Positions 1 to 7,818 are shown, numbered from the stretch's first letter. The stretch: DNA of 18,580 bases from an uncultured Chloroflexota bacterium (GCA_937864085.1 CALMIH010000005.1:1-18580), one strand, 5' to 3'. Notes: generated from the letters alone by a model not told the origin. Translations and numbers: made by a program.

Positions 1-29
1 CGCTCCGCCGCCGCTACCCCACCCCCAAA

Positions 30-51
30 CCCCTCCCCTGAAGGGGAGGGG
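30..51. repeat. Perfect GC-rich hairpin upstream of the LLM gene
   Basis: Two 9-base arms (cccctcccc and ggggagggg) flank a tgaa loop, followed by a short ttt. Such C/G-rich palindromes recur between genes in sphingomonads. It may end transcription of a gene left of the window or be a remnant of a palindromic repeat. There is no long T tract, so terminator activity is uncertain. Confidence 0.5.
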
Positions 52-87
52 CTTTGAAACACCCGCTGGCCTCCCCACATCCCTCTT

Positions 88-1086
88 ATGACCCAATATT
101 CCCTGCTCGATCTCGTCCCCGTCATCGAAGGCGGCAGCGTTGCGCAAGCCTTGGCCAATGCCGCCGACCTTGCCGCGCATGTCGAGCGGCTCGGTTTCAC
201 ACGCTATTGGACCGCCGAACATCACGGCATGACCGGCATTGCCAGCGCGGCGACATCGGTGGTGCTGGCGCATATCGGCAACGCTACGTCCTCCATCCGC
301 ATCGGTGCGGGCGGGATCATGCTGCCCAACCATGCGCCGCTCGCCATTGCCGAACAGTTCGGCACGCTCGACGCGCTGTTTCCGGGGCGGATCGACCTGG
401 GGCTGGGCCGCGCGCCGGGATCGGACCAGATCGTCGCGCGCGCGATGCGCCGCAATCTCGACAGCGACGCCAATGCCTTTCCGCAGGATGTGGTCGAGCT
501 GCAAAGCTATTTCGCCGATGACGGCCAGACCGGCATTCGCGCGACACCAGGCGCGGGGGCCGATGTCTCCTTGTGGATCCTGGGGTCGAGCACCTTCGGC
601 GCGCAACTCGCGGCGATGCTGGGCTTGCCCTATGCCTTCGCGTCGCACTTCGCGCCCGATGCGCTGATGTCGGCGATCGACATTTATCGCCGCACCTTCC
701 GGCCGTCCGCGGCGCTGGCCAAGCCCTATGTGATGGCGGGCTTCAACGTGTTTGCCGCCGACAGCGATGACGAGGCCGAGTTGCTGGCGAGTTCGCAGCA
801 ACAGGCGTTCGTCGCCCTGCGCACCGGCAACCCACGGCAATTGCCGCCGCCGGTGGCGGGTTACCGCGCGAGCCTGGGGCCGCAGGGCGCGGCGATCCTC
901 GATCATGTCTTGTCTTGCTCGGCGGTGGGCGGCCCGGCCAAGGTCGCGCGCGAGATCGGCGCGTTCGTCGCGCGCACCGGGGTGGATGAACTGATGATCG
1001 CGAGCTCGATCTACGACCATGCAGCGCGCAAGCGCAGCCTGGAGATTACGGCGCAGGTGATGCAGGACATCGCCGTCGCCGCCTGA
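88..1086 (+). CDS. LLM-class (luciferase-like) flavin-dependent oxidoreductase
   Basis: This 332-residue protein matches the single-domain luciferase-like monooxygenase family, which uses reduced FMN in a TIM barrel to oxidise small organic substrates. Seen directly: an N-terminal strand (YSLLDLVPV), the [11 protein letters not shown] segment typical of the first flavin-side helix, the stretch [16 protein letters not shown] and then [16 protein letters not shown], which are family hallmarks. The length is usual for the family. The ATG at 88 is chosen because the homologous N-terminus begins at once (MTQYSLLDL); no strong ribosome-binding site is visible. It stands alone, flanked by palindromic repeats. 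The substrate cannot be inferred. Confidence 0.9.
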   Translation: MTQYSLLDLVPVIEGGSVAQALANAADLAAHVERLGFTRYWTAEHHGMTGIASAATSVVLAHIGNATSSIRIGAGGIMLPNHAPLAIAEQFGTLDALFPGRIDLGLGRAPGSDQIVARAMRRNLDSDANAFPQDVVELQSYFADDGQTGIRATPGAGADVSLWILGSSTFGAQLAAMLGLPYAFASHFAPDALMSAIDIYRRTFRPSAALAKPYVMAGFNVFAADSDDEAELLASSQQQAFVALRTGNPRQLPPPVAGYRASLGPQGAAILDHVLSCSAVGGPAKVAREIGAFVARTGVDELMIASSIYDHAARKRSLEITAQVMQDIAVAA

Positions 1087-1098
1087 CCCCGTTCCGGC

Positions 1099-1188
1099 AC
1101 CCCGGCCTTGTGCCGGGGTCCACCGCACCGCACTCCCTGCCGCCGGAGAATGCGCAGCACGGTGGACCCCGGGGCAAGCCCGGGGTGA
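1099..1188. repeat. Inverted pair of palindromic intergenic repeats (type 1)
   Basis: A repeat containing ccggggtccacc at about 1113-1124 is mirrored by ggtggaccccgg at 1161-1172, with a non-repeated spacer between. Each arm also folds on itself (cccggcc...ggccggg-like). The sequence resembles the intergenic repeats scattered through sphingomonad genomes. The paired, inverted layout resembles REP doublets (BIMEs). It may act as a terminator or mRNA stabiliser behind the LLM gene. Confidence 0.65.
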
Positions 1189-1265
1189 CGGGGGTGATAG
1201 GTCCCGGTATTTCATCGCCGCTCAAGCCGTGTTACATAAGTGCATCACTGTCGAAGGATGGCCCG

Positions 1266-2045
1266 ATGCGCTACGAGATTTCCGGCACCGTCATGCAGAC
1301 CGTCTCGATCGATCTGTCGCCGGGCGAACGGATCGTAAGCCAGACCCACGCCATGGCGTGGATGAGCGACGGCATCACGATGGACACGCATACCGGCGGC
1401 GGGCTGTTCGCGGGGTTGAAGCGCGCGCTGTCGGGCGGCAGTATCTTCATTACCGAATATGGCGCGGAGCGCCCCGGCCATGTCGCCTTTGCGCCGCGCT
1501 TCCCCGGCACCATCATCGCGCGCGAATTGCGTAGCGGGGAATCGCTGATTTGCCGCAAGGAAACCTTCCTCTGCGCCGAATATTCGGTGTCGCTGGAAAT
1601 CGCCTTCCAGCAGCGCCTCGGTGCGGGGGTGTTTGCGGGCGAGGGTTTCATCCTGCAGCGCGTGACCGGGCCGGGCACGGTGTTCCTCGATCTGTCGGGC
1701 GAAGTGATCGAGAAGACGCTTGCCCCCGGCGAACGGCTCCGCGTCCATGCCGGGCATATCGGGATGCAGGAGCCGACCGTCTCGACCGACATCCAGATGG
1801 TGCGCGGCTTCCGCAATATCCTGTTCGGCGGGGAGGGGCTGTTTCTCGCGACGCTGACCGGGCCGGGCAAGATCTGGCTGCAATCGATGCCGATCCTGAA
1901 CCTGGCCGAGGAAATTGCGCGGCATTTGCCCAGCACTGAAGCGCGCGATGTGGGCGTGGGTGCGGGCGTCGGGCGGCTGGTCGGCGGCGGTGCTGCGGGC
2001 GCGGTGGTCGGGGGATTGCTCGGCGGGTTGTTGGGGAATGAGTGA
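1266..2045 (+). CDS. TIGR00266/AIM24 family protein
   Basis: A 259-residue protein of the AIM24 / TIGR00266 family, whose fold is a TRAP-like beta structure. Yeast AIM24 is mitochondrial, and the bacterial role is unknown. Visible family features are a beta-rich repeat with SGGSIFITEY, the segment GPGTVFLDLSGEVIEKTLAPGE cut into two strands, and the late motif GPGKIWLQSMP. The last 30 or so residues are very rich in Gly, Val and Ala (a glycine-zipper-like tail), which could insert in membrane or mediate oligomerisation. The ATG at 1266 is preferred over an upstream in-frame start because AAGGA lies at 1254-1258 with 7-base spacing, and the region before it is repeat DNA. Confidence 0.88.
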   Translation: MRYEISGTVMQTVSIDLSPGERIVSQTHAMAWMSDGITMDTHTGGGLFAGLKRALSGGSIFITEYGAERPGHVAFAPRFPGTIIARELRSGESLICRKETFLCAEYSVSLEIAFQQRLGAGVFAGEGFILQRVTGPGTVFLDLSGEVIEKTLAPGERLRVHAGHIGMQEPTVSTDIQMVRGFRNILFGGEGLFLATLTGPGKIWLQSMPILNLAEEIARHLPSTEARDVGVGAGVGRLVGGGAAGAVVGGLLGGLLGNE

Positions 2046-2190
2046 GGGGTGACAGGCGCGTTTGCGGGACAGGAGTTCGCCATTGGCGTAATTGCGCATT
2101 CATTAAAGGTTGCGTACTCATTGAAGAGATTTGATTTCTACATAAAACTCGATCAGGTTTTCTGAAGATATCGCAATCTAGGCGCGCTAT
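2046..2190 (+). promoter_or_regulatory. AT-rich leader, probable promoter region of the orphan gene
   Basis: This 145-base gap is clearly richer in A and T than anything around it, for example between 2095 and 2165. Elements such as ttgcgt or ttgaag and a downstream tacata are present, but none pairs with ideal 16-18 base spacing. The call therefore rests on composition and position only. No clear ribosome-binding site precedes the ATG at 2191. Confidence 0.3.
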
Positions 2191-2967
2191 ATGAATAACG
2201 GAAGCTGGCCCACGCTTCTTGCCGCAGCTTTGGGCGGCGGCGCGACGGTCAAGTTTATCGAGATCGTCTATGACCAGTTCCGTCGTTGGCGAGATCGGCG
2301 CGAGGTGGATGCGAAGGTTGTTGATCGCAATCTCGAGTCGCTGTTGCGCGCCGCCGACGAACTTGTTGGAAAATTACGTTCGCTTGGGGAGCAGGATTTC
2401 CTTCCACTGCGCAAGCGGAAGCAAGAGGGGCTTGACGACGAAGGCTTTGCCAGCGTCGTTTATCTGTTCGTTCAGTTTTGGAGCGAGGTGGAAATCGTGC
2501 GGCAACGGGGACTATCCGTCGATGTCGCGCGCAGCAAGCGCGGCCGACAGACGCAAGCGTTTTTCCGATGCCTCGAATCGCGGAAGCTTCGGCTTATTGA
2601 CCGTATTTCGCAACGCGCCATTGGTGAGAGCGCGCTGGTCGATGGTCGTACGATGAATTTCGTGGAATATATACGCTATTTCGATTGCGACCCATATGCG
2701 CGCCGCTGGGCAGCACCTCTCATCGAGATTCTGTCGAGCACTTGGGATACCGGCTCCCGCCAGCTCATTCTCCAATATTTGGTTGTGCTTCATGCCATGA
2801 TTGACACGCTGGACCCAAAGCATTTGGTAACGCGCGACCGACCGGGCATTCCAAACAAGCTGTCCGTGAAATCTTGGAAAGAACTCAACTATCGAGTCTT
2901 TCGATTGTATCTACCCGACCTCAGGGATAGCCACAAATACATAGGGCCGCCTAAACGGCGGCCCTGA
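2191..2967 (+). CDS. Orphan protein with a short N-terminal hydrophobic segment
   Basis: I do not recognise this 258-residue protein. Residues about 6-26 (WPTLLAAALGGGATVKFIEI) form a weak membrane segment or hydrophobic helix. They are followed by a charged, probably helical region rich in Arg, Glu and Asp (RRWRDRREVDAKVVDRN), a middle part with aromatic clusters (FVEYIRYFDCDPYARRW) and a basic C-terminus. Its G+C content and codon use are visibly lower than those of the flanking genes, it has its own AT-rich leader, and it ends in a terminator-like hairpin. Together these suggest an acquired single-gene cargo. A small membrane-anchored phage-defence or stress protein would fit the layout, but no motif proves it. 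Confidence 0.7.
   Translation: MNNGSWPTLLAAALGGGATVKFIEIVYDQFRRWRDRREVDAKVVDRNLESLLRAADELVGKLRSLGEQDFLPLRKRKQEGLDDEGFASVVYLFVQFWSEVEIVRQRGLSVDVARSKRGRQTQAFFRCLESRKLRLIDRISQRAIGESALVDGRTMNFVEYIRYFDCDPYARRWAAPLIEILSSTWDTGSRQLILQYLVVLHAMIDTLDPKHLVTRDRPGIPNKLSVKSWKELNYRVFRLYLPDLRDSHKYIGPPKRRP
2943..2965 (+). terminator. Terminator-like hairpin overlapping the orphan gene's stop codon
   Basis: The arms agggccgcc and ggcggccct pair perfectly over 9 bases around a taaac loop. The last five codons (KRRP region) and the first base of the TGA lie inside the hairpin. There is no T run after it, so it may need a partner factor or act in both directions, since the histidine kinase gene converges from the right. 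Confidence 0.55.
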
Positions 2968-3114
2968 AATATGTCCGGCGGTGCGCAGAGTACTGTGACC
3001 CGTTGCACCGCCTTTAGCTCGGTGCCGCCAACGCGACTTGAGAACGTTCCTACTATCCGCGCGCTAGAATGTCAAGATGCGAGGCTCTGGAGCAGGAGCT
3101 TGATAGTAGCTCTC
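2968..3114. other. Convergent spacer with no recognised feature
   Basis: This 147-base stretch separates the 3' ends of the orphan gene and the histidine kinase. I looked for tRNA, repeat and small-ORF signals on both strands and found only short, weak palindromes. Confidence 0.4.
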
Positions 3115-4590
3115 TCAATTCGCTGCGGGCAACCGCAACCGCACCAGCAACCCGCCCAGATCCTCGCTTTCTTCCAGCGAGACCGTGCCCTCGTAAATCT
3201 CGGCCACGTCGCGGACGATCGCCATGCCGAGGCCGGTGCCGGGTTTGCCCGAATCGAGCCGCACGCCGCGATCGAAGATGCGGATACGCTCTTCCTCGGG
3301 GATGCCGACGCCGTCATCCTCGATCAGGAATTCGACAAAGCCCGAATGCTTGGACACGGTGACGAACACGCTGCCGCCGCCATATTTCGCGGCATTCTCG
3401 ATCAGATTGCCGAGCATTTCGTCGAGATCCTGCCGCTCGACATGGACTTGCAAGTCCTTGGGACCGGAAGTGTCGATGCGGACGTGGCGATACAGCACGC
3501 CGACCGCGCGCTCAACCGATTCGAGGCTGGGCCACACGTCCGCCCGGCTATGCGCCGACCCACGCCGGCCGACCGCGCGGGCGCGGGCGAGATGGTGGTC
3601 GACCTGGCGGCGCATCGTCCGCGCCTCGCGTACCACCGTCTCACCGAGATCGTCGGCCTGTGCCGTCGCGGCGTTCATGATCACCGTCAGCGGAGTCTTC
3701 AGTGCGTGCGCCAGATTGCCGGCGTGGCGGCGCGCTTCCTCGGCCTGGCGTTCGTTATGCGCGATCAGCCCGTTCAGTTCCTCGACCATCGGCGCGACTT
3801 CGATCGGCATCGGGCGCTCGATCTGGCGCGATTTGCCCGCGCGCATCCGGGCGATTTCCTCGCGCACCTTGCGCAGCGGCCACAGCCCGTAAAAGGTCTG
3901 CAGCGCCGCCATCACGATCAAGCCGAAGCCGAGCAGCGCGAAGCTGCGCACCAGCGTCTTGCGCAACACCTTGATCTGCGCGTCTAACCCCTCGCGATTC
4001 TGCGCGACCTGGAAGCGCCAGCGGACTTTAGAGCCGGGCAGCGTCGCGTCGCGCTCGACGATGCGCAGCCGCTCGGGGCTGTCGGTCGTGGGATCGACGA
4101 ACTGGTCGCTGTCATAGGCATGGATACCAAGATCGGTATGCGCGCTGCCATAAGCGAGGCGGCGATCCCATAGCGAACGCGACGGATAGGGTTCCTGCCC
4201 CGGCGCGCTGATCTGGTAATATAGGCCCGAATTGGGTTCGAGGAAGCGCTGGTCGGCGAGTTCGCGATTGTTGAACACCTCGCCTTGCGGCCCGATTTCC
4301 GCCGAAACGATCAGCGCGTTCAACACATATTCGAGCTGGTCGTCGAAATTCTGGGTGATTGCGGTGGTCAGCACCCGGTCCAGCGCGAAGCCGCCGCCGG
4401 TCAGCAACAACAGAATCCACCCCGCCGCGATCAGGATCATGCGGCGGCTGAGCGAACCCGTCGTGCGCGTCGGGATCGTCGCACGCGGCTCGGTGTCGAG
4501 CGGCGGTAGCGGAGCGGGCACAGGCTCGTGCGCCACCGTGCTCTCGGCCGCCGGAATGACGGCGAGATCGGTGCCCGGCGCGTCAGCCAT
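3115..4590 (-). CDS. Sensor histidine kinase (PhoQ-like)
   Basis: A 491-residue membrane sensor kinase. The cytoplasmic Pro-rich N-terminus (1-50) is long. TM1 is at about 51-70 (MILIAAGWILLLLTGG), a periplasmic sensor at 71-214 and TM2 at about 215-233. A HAMP-like linker leads to the phospho-acceptor box GNLAHALKTPLTV with His295. The ATPase domain shows the N-box NLIENAAKYGG, the G1 box DDGVGIP at about 425 and the G2 box GTGLGMAIV at about 451. The LAHALKTPLT form of the H-box is typical of the PhoQ-like group. The start overlaps the response regulator stop by one base (TAATG), so the pair is translationally coupled. The ligand is unknown; the PepSY protein upstream suggests an envelope signal. 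Confidence 0.92.
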   Translation of the reverse strand: MADAPGTDLAVIPAAESTVAHEPVPAPLPPLDTEPRATIPTRTTGSLSRRMILIAAGWILLLLTGGGFALDRVLTTAITQNFDDQLEYVLNALIVSAEIGPQGEVFNNRELADQRFLEPNSGLYYQISAPGQEPYPSRSLWDRRLAYGSAHTDLGIHAYDSDQFVDPTTDSPERLRIVERDATLPGSKVRWRFQVAQNREGLDAQIKVLRKTLVRSFALLGFGLIVMAALQTFYGLWPLRKVREEIARMRAGKSRQIERPMPIEVAPMVEELNGLIAHNERQAEEARRHAGNLAHALKTPLTVIMNAATAQADDLGETVVREARTMRRQVDHHLARARAVGRRGSAHSRADVWPSLESVERAVGVLYRHVRIDTSGPKDLQVHVERQDLDEMLGNLIENAAKYGGGSVFVTVSKHSGFVEFLIEDDGVGIPEEERIRIFDRGVRLDSGKPGTGLGMAIVRDVAEIYEGTVSLEESEDLGGLLVRLRLPAAN

Positions 4591-5255
4591 TATGCATCCG
4601 GATCTTCAAGGCTGTAGCCAAGCCCGCGGATCGTGGTGATGACGTCCTGCCCGAGCTTCTTGCGGATGCGGGTGACGAACACTTCGATCGTGTTCGAATC
4701 GCGGTCGAAATCCTGATCGTAAATATGCTCGATCAGCTCGGTGCGGCTGACCACCTTGCCCTTGTGGTGGAGCAGATAGCTGAGCAATTTATATTCCTGC
4801 GCGGTCATCTTGACCGGTTCGCCCGCCAGCGTGACCTTGCCGCTGCGCGTGTCGAGCCGCACATCGCCCGCCGTCAGTTCCGACGAGGCATTGCCCGAAG
4901 CGCGGCGGATCAGCGCGCGCAGGCGGGCGATCAATTCCTCCGACTGGAACGGCTTGGCGACATAATCGTCGGCTCCGGCATCGAGCCCGGCGACCTTGTC
5001 GGACCAGCTGTCACGCGCGGTCAGCACCAGTACGGGGGCGGTGCGGCCTTCCTTGCGCCAGCGGTCGAGCACGGTGAGGCCGTCGATTTCGGGGAGGCCG
5101 AGATCGAGGATGATCGCGTCATAATTCTCGGTCGAGCCCATGAAATGGCCTTCCTCGCCATCGGTGGCGAGGTCGATCGCATAACCTGCCCCCTCCAGCG
5201 TCGCCTTCAATTGCTGGCCGAGATTGGGTTCATCCTCGACGATCAGAACACGCAT
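4590..5255 (-). CDS. OmpR/PhoB-type response regulator
   Basis: A 221-residue two-domain regulator. The receiver domain (1-118) has the acidic pocket EDE at 7-9, phospho-acceptor Asp51 in ILDLGLP, Thr79 in LVLTAR and Lys101 in AKPF. The C-terminal winged helix (about 128-220) has the usual LTAQEYKLLSYLL-like and NTIEVFVTRIRKKLG segments that bind DNA. The start at 5255 gives the canonical MRVLIVEDE and is preceded by AAGGGG at 5263-5268 with 7-base spacing; the longer open frame upstream is a shadow of the PepSY gene. It is the middle gene of a PepSY-regulator-kinase operon and presumably controls envelope genes. Confidence 0.93.
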   Translation of the reverse strand: MRVLIVEDEPNLGQQLKATLEGAGYAIDLATDGEEGHFMGSTENYDAIILDLGLPEIDGLTVLDRWRKEGRTAPVLVLTARDSWSDKVAGLDAGADDYVAKPFQSEELIARLRALIRRASGNASSELTAGDVRLDTRSGKVTLAGEPVKMTAQEYKLLSYLLHHKGKVVSRTELIEHIYDQDFDRDSNTIEVFVTRIRKKLGQDVITTIRGLGYSLEDPDA

Positions 5256-5287
5256 GAAAGTTCCCCTTAGGACGGCGCTGGCCGCGC

Positions 5288-5593
5288 TTAGTTGCTGGTG
5301 CGGCCGAGGATCTGGCCGGAACGCCCGTCCACCTCGACCCAGATGACGGTTCCATCGCGCAGGAACTTGAGCGTGTAAATCCCGCGATCGGGCTCGAAGT
5401 CGAAGCCGAGATACTGGCTGCCGCGCATCGAGGGCAACACGCGCCCCTCGATTTCCTTGAGCGGGAGGATGCGGCCTTCCTGGCGCGCGCGCCACGCTTC
5501 GCGCTGATCGGCGCGCTGGAGTTGCACGCCGTCGGTCGGCAGCGGTGCCGTTGCGGTGGCCAGTCCAAACAGGATGGGTACGAGCATTGTCAT
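5288..5593 (-). CDS. PepSY-domain periplasmic protein
   Basis: A 101-residue secreted protein. Residues 1-22 look like a signal peptide (MTMLVPILFGLATATAPLP). The rest is one PepSY domain with the typical ILPLKEIEGRVLP helix-strand start and the terminal YTLKFLRDGTVIWVEVDG and SGQILGR strands. PepSY domains bind or restrain peptidases or sense envelope peptides. The gene is 32 bases upstream of the response regulator on the same strand, so it is probably an accessory sensor or target of that two-component system. ATG at 5593 is the first Met giving a signal peptide; ATG at 5587 is also possible. No strong ribosome-binding site is seen. Confidence 0.85.
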   Translation of the reverse strand: MTMLVPILFGLATATAPLPTDGVQLQRADQREAWRARQEGRILPLKEIEGRVLPSMRGSQYLGFDFEPDRGIYTLKFLRDGTVIWVEVDGRSGQILGRTSN

Positions 5594-5898
5594 GGGATTG
5601 GCATAGGCAGTCAGCGTTGAACAGCCTGTGAATGAGCGGGGACGGGGGTTGGAGGCGCGACGGACCCGCGCAAGACCGGTTTCAATCCTTCTCCCTGTGG
5701 GAGAAGGTGGCGCGAAGCGCCGGATGAGGGTGATCCGGGTGCCGGCGGCATAGCGGATCCCCCTCACCCTCCCACCGCTTCGCGGCGGGCCCCTCCCTCT
5801 CCCGATGGGAGCCGGGAGCAGGACATGCGTCGCGGTAAAGTCGGCGATGTGCGGAAAGCCTCGATTTAGCTGCGCTACATCGTTAGGGCGCACACGCT
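5594..5898. promoter_or_regulatory. Divergent intergenic region between the PepSY operon and uup
   Basis: This gap of about 305 bases must hold the promoters of the leftward PepSY-regulator-kinase operon and the rightward uup gene. Most of it is taken up by a palindromic repeat pair, listed separately. I could not pick out convincing -35/-10 boxes for either direction. Confidence 0.4.
5687..5817. repeat. Inverted pair of double-hairpin repeats (type 2)
   Basis: The left unit has a 9-base stem (ccttctccc / gggagaagg, loop tgt, 5687-5707) followed by a 5-base stem (ggcgc / gcgcc, loop gaa, 5709-5721) and gatgaggg. From about 5760 the same order appears in reverse complement: ccctcaccctccc, then ccgc-ttc-gcgg, then ctccc-gat-gggag. 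It is a mirror-image doublet of a two-hairpin unit, as in REP/BIME elements. Confidence 0.65.
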
Positions 5899-7689
5899 AT
5901 GGCTGCACCAATTCTTGCATATGAAAATCTCGGCGTCATTCAAGGCTCGGGCTGGTTGTTCCGCGGCCTCGACATTCATGTCGGGCCGCGTGATCGGCTG
6001 GCGCTGATCGGGCGCAATGGCGCGGGCAAGACGACCTTGCTCAAATTGCTCGGCGGCAAGATCGATTCGGACGAGGGGCGGCGCACGATCGTGCCCGGCA
6101 CGCGCGTGATCCAGCTCGAGCAGGAACCGGCGATGACCGGTTTCGCGACGCTGGCCGATTATGTGCTGGCGGGCGACGACGCGCCGCAGCGGCATGAGGC
6201 TGAGGCGATTGCCGACCAGCTCGGCATCGACCTGACGCGTGAAGCGGCCAAGGCTTCGGGCGGCGAGCGCCGCCGCGCCGCGATCGTGCGCGCCTTTGCG
6301 CAGAACCCCGACGTTTTGTTGCTAGACGAGCCGACCAACCATCTCGACATCGGCGCGATCGAATGGATCGAGGAATGGCTCCAGCGCTTCCGCGGCGCGT
6401 TCGTCGTCATCAGCCACGACCGCACCTTCCTGACCAAGCTGACCAAGCAGACGCTGTGGATGGACCGGGGCAATTTACGGCGCGCCGAAATCGGCTTTGG
6501 CGGCTTCGATGCGTGGACCGAGCAAGTCTATGCCGATGAGCAGCGCAATGCCGAAAAGCTCGACGCCAAGCTGAAGCTGGAGGAGCATTGGCTGCTGCGC
6601 GGCGTCACCGGGCGGCGCAAGCGCAACCAGGGGCGGCTGACCAAGCTGGTCGAGATGCGCGCCGAACGCGCGGCGATGGTCGGGCCGCAGGGGGCGGCCA
6701 ACCTCACCATCGGCAGCGACGATGCGCGCTCCAAGGTGGTGATCGACGCGAAGCATATCTCCAAGGCGTTTGGCGACCGCACGATCATCCGCGATTTGTC
6801 GCTGCGCGTGACGCGCAAGGACCGCATCGGCATCGTCGGCGCGAACGGCGCGGGCAAATCGACCCTGCTCAAGCTGCTCACCGGCGAGTTGGAGCCCGAT
6901 AGCGGCACGATCCGCTTCGCCAAGACGATCGAGAAGATCGTGATCGATCAGCAGCGCAGCAAGATGGCCCCCGACAAGACGATCCGCGACGTGCTCGCCG
7001 ATGGCGGCGACTGGATCGAGGTGCAGGGCATTCGCAAGCATGTCGTCGGCTATTTGAAGGAATTCCTGTTCGAGCCGGGCGTGCTGGATGCCAAGATCGG
7101 CACGCTGTCGGGCGGTGAGCGCTCGCGCCTGTTGCTGGCGCGCGAATTCGCCAAGCCGTCCAACCTGCTGGTGCTGGACGAGCCGACCAACGATCTCGAC
7201 CTCGAAACGCTCGATCTGCTGCAGGATGTGATCGGCGATTATGATGGCACCGTGCTGATCGTCAGCCATGACCGCGACTTCCTCGATCGCACGGTGACGA
7301 TCACGCTCGGGCTCGACGGGTCGGGTACGGTCGATGTCGTGGCGGGCGGCTATGAGGATTGGGAGCGCCGTCGCAAGGCCGCCGCGCCGACCAAGCGCGG
7401 CGCGATCGCCAGGAATGCAACCTCGGCTGCCGCGCCGCCGCCGCCGGGCACCAAGGTCAAGCTGACCTATAAGGACCAGCGCGACTACGAATTGCTGCCC
7501 AAGCGGATCGAGGAGCTCGATGCGGTGATCGCGAAGGACGAAGCGGCGCTGGCCGATCCGGACCTTTACGCCAAGAACCCGGGCAGGTTCGACACGCTGA
7601 TGGCCGGGATCGCAAAGGCGCGCGACGAGAAGGAAGCGGCCGAGTTGCGCTGGCTGGAGCTGGCGGAGATGGTCGAAGGGATGGGGTGA
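5899..7689 (+). CDS. uup: ABC-F family ATPase, Uup type
   Basis: A 596-residue soluble protein with two ABC cassettes and no membrane segments. Cassette 1 has Walker A GRNGAGKTTL (residues 38-47), signature ASGGERRRA (about 120) and Walker B LLLDEPTNHLD (about 140). Cassette 2 has GANGAGKSTL (about 313), LSGGERSRLLLA (about 403) and LLVLDEPTNDLDLETL (about 424). A charged linker lies between the cassettes. From about residue 519 a coiled-coil extension follows (YKDQRDYELLPKRIEELD), the position of the nucleic-acid-binding tail in Uup. ABC-F proteins act on ribosomes; Uup is also linked to transposon excision and replication intermediates. The ATG at 5899 gives the expected N-terminus MAAPILAYEN. 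Confidence 0.93.
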   Translation: MAAPILAYENLGVIQGSGWLFRGLDIHVGPRDRLALIGRNGAGKTTLLKLLGGKIDSDEGRRTIVPGTRVIQLEQEPAMTGFATLADYVLAGDDAPQRHEAEAIADQLGIDLTREAAKASGGERRRAAIVRAFAQNPDVLLLDEPTNHLDIGAIEWIEEWLQRFRGAFVVISHDRTFLTKLTKQTLWMDRGNLRRAEIGFGGFDAWTEQVYADEQRNAEKLDAKLKLEEHWLLRGVTGRRKRNQGRLTKLVEMRAERAAMVGPQGAANLTIGSDDARSKVVIDAKHISKAFGDRTIIRDLSLRVTRKDRIGIVGANGAGKSTLLKLLTGELEPDSGTIRFAKTIEKIVIDQQRSKMAPDKTIRDVLADGGDWIEVQGIRKHVVGYLKEFLFEPGVLDAKIGTLSGGERSRLLLAREFAKPSNLLVLDEPTNDLDLETLDLLQDVIGDYDGTVLIVSHDRDFLDRTVTITLGLDGSGTVDVVAGGYEDWERRRKAAAPTKRGAIARNATSAAAPPPPGTKVKLTYKDQRDYELLPKRIEELDAVIAKDEAALADPDLYAKNPGRFDTLMAGIAKARDEKEAAELRWLELAEMVEGMG

Positions 7690-7695
7690 GGGGCC

Positions 7696-7750
7696 CACGG
7701 GTGGGAGTCGAACCCACCGAGACGGTTTGGAACCGTCCACGCCGACCGTG
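7696..7750 (-). ncRNA. tRNA-like three-arm structure (fragment or degenerate tRNA)
   Basis: On the minus strand, GTGGG-TTCGACT-CCCAC (7701-7717) is a perfect T arm. GACGG-TTCCAAA-CCGTC (7721-7737) is a perfect 5-base stem with a 7-base loop. CACGG (7746-7750) and CCGTG (7696-7700) close the structure. The middle arm could be an anticodon arm reading CCA (Trp) or, given the 3-base TCG spacer before the T arm, the variable arm of a Ser/Leu/Sec-type tRNA. A normal D arm is missing, no CCA end is encoded, and no full 7-base acceptor is clear. It is therefore a tRNA remnant, an integration-site scar or an unusual small RNA. Confidence 0.35.
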
Positions 7751-7818
7751 TCAGGACCAAGTATTTTCTACCGTGAAGCTATTCAGCGCTCAAGTAGGCG
7801 CTCGTGCTCCCCCTCTTC

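Noticed and set aside
54..521. Plus-strand open frame overlapping the LLM gene
   Set aside because: Arg/Cys/His-rich out-of-frame reading of the oxidoreductase gene.
1245..2099. Long minus-strand open frames opposite the AIM24 gene
   Set aside because: Arg/Ala/Pro-rich sequence with no domain features; shadows of GC-rich codon bias in the plus-strand gene.
2971..3987. 338-residue plus-strand open frame
   Set aside because: Antisense to the histidine kinase, whose motifs are all intact; His/Arg/Ala-rich shadow composition.
5240..5495. Long N-terminal extension of the response regulator frame
   Set aside because: The extension is an out-of-frame reading of the PepSY gene; the canonical receiver start with a ribosome-binding site is at 5255.
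6475..7740. 421-residue minus-strand open frame
   Set aside because: Antisense to the second half of uup, which has complete ABC motifs.
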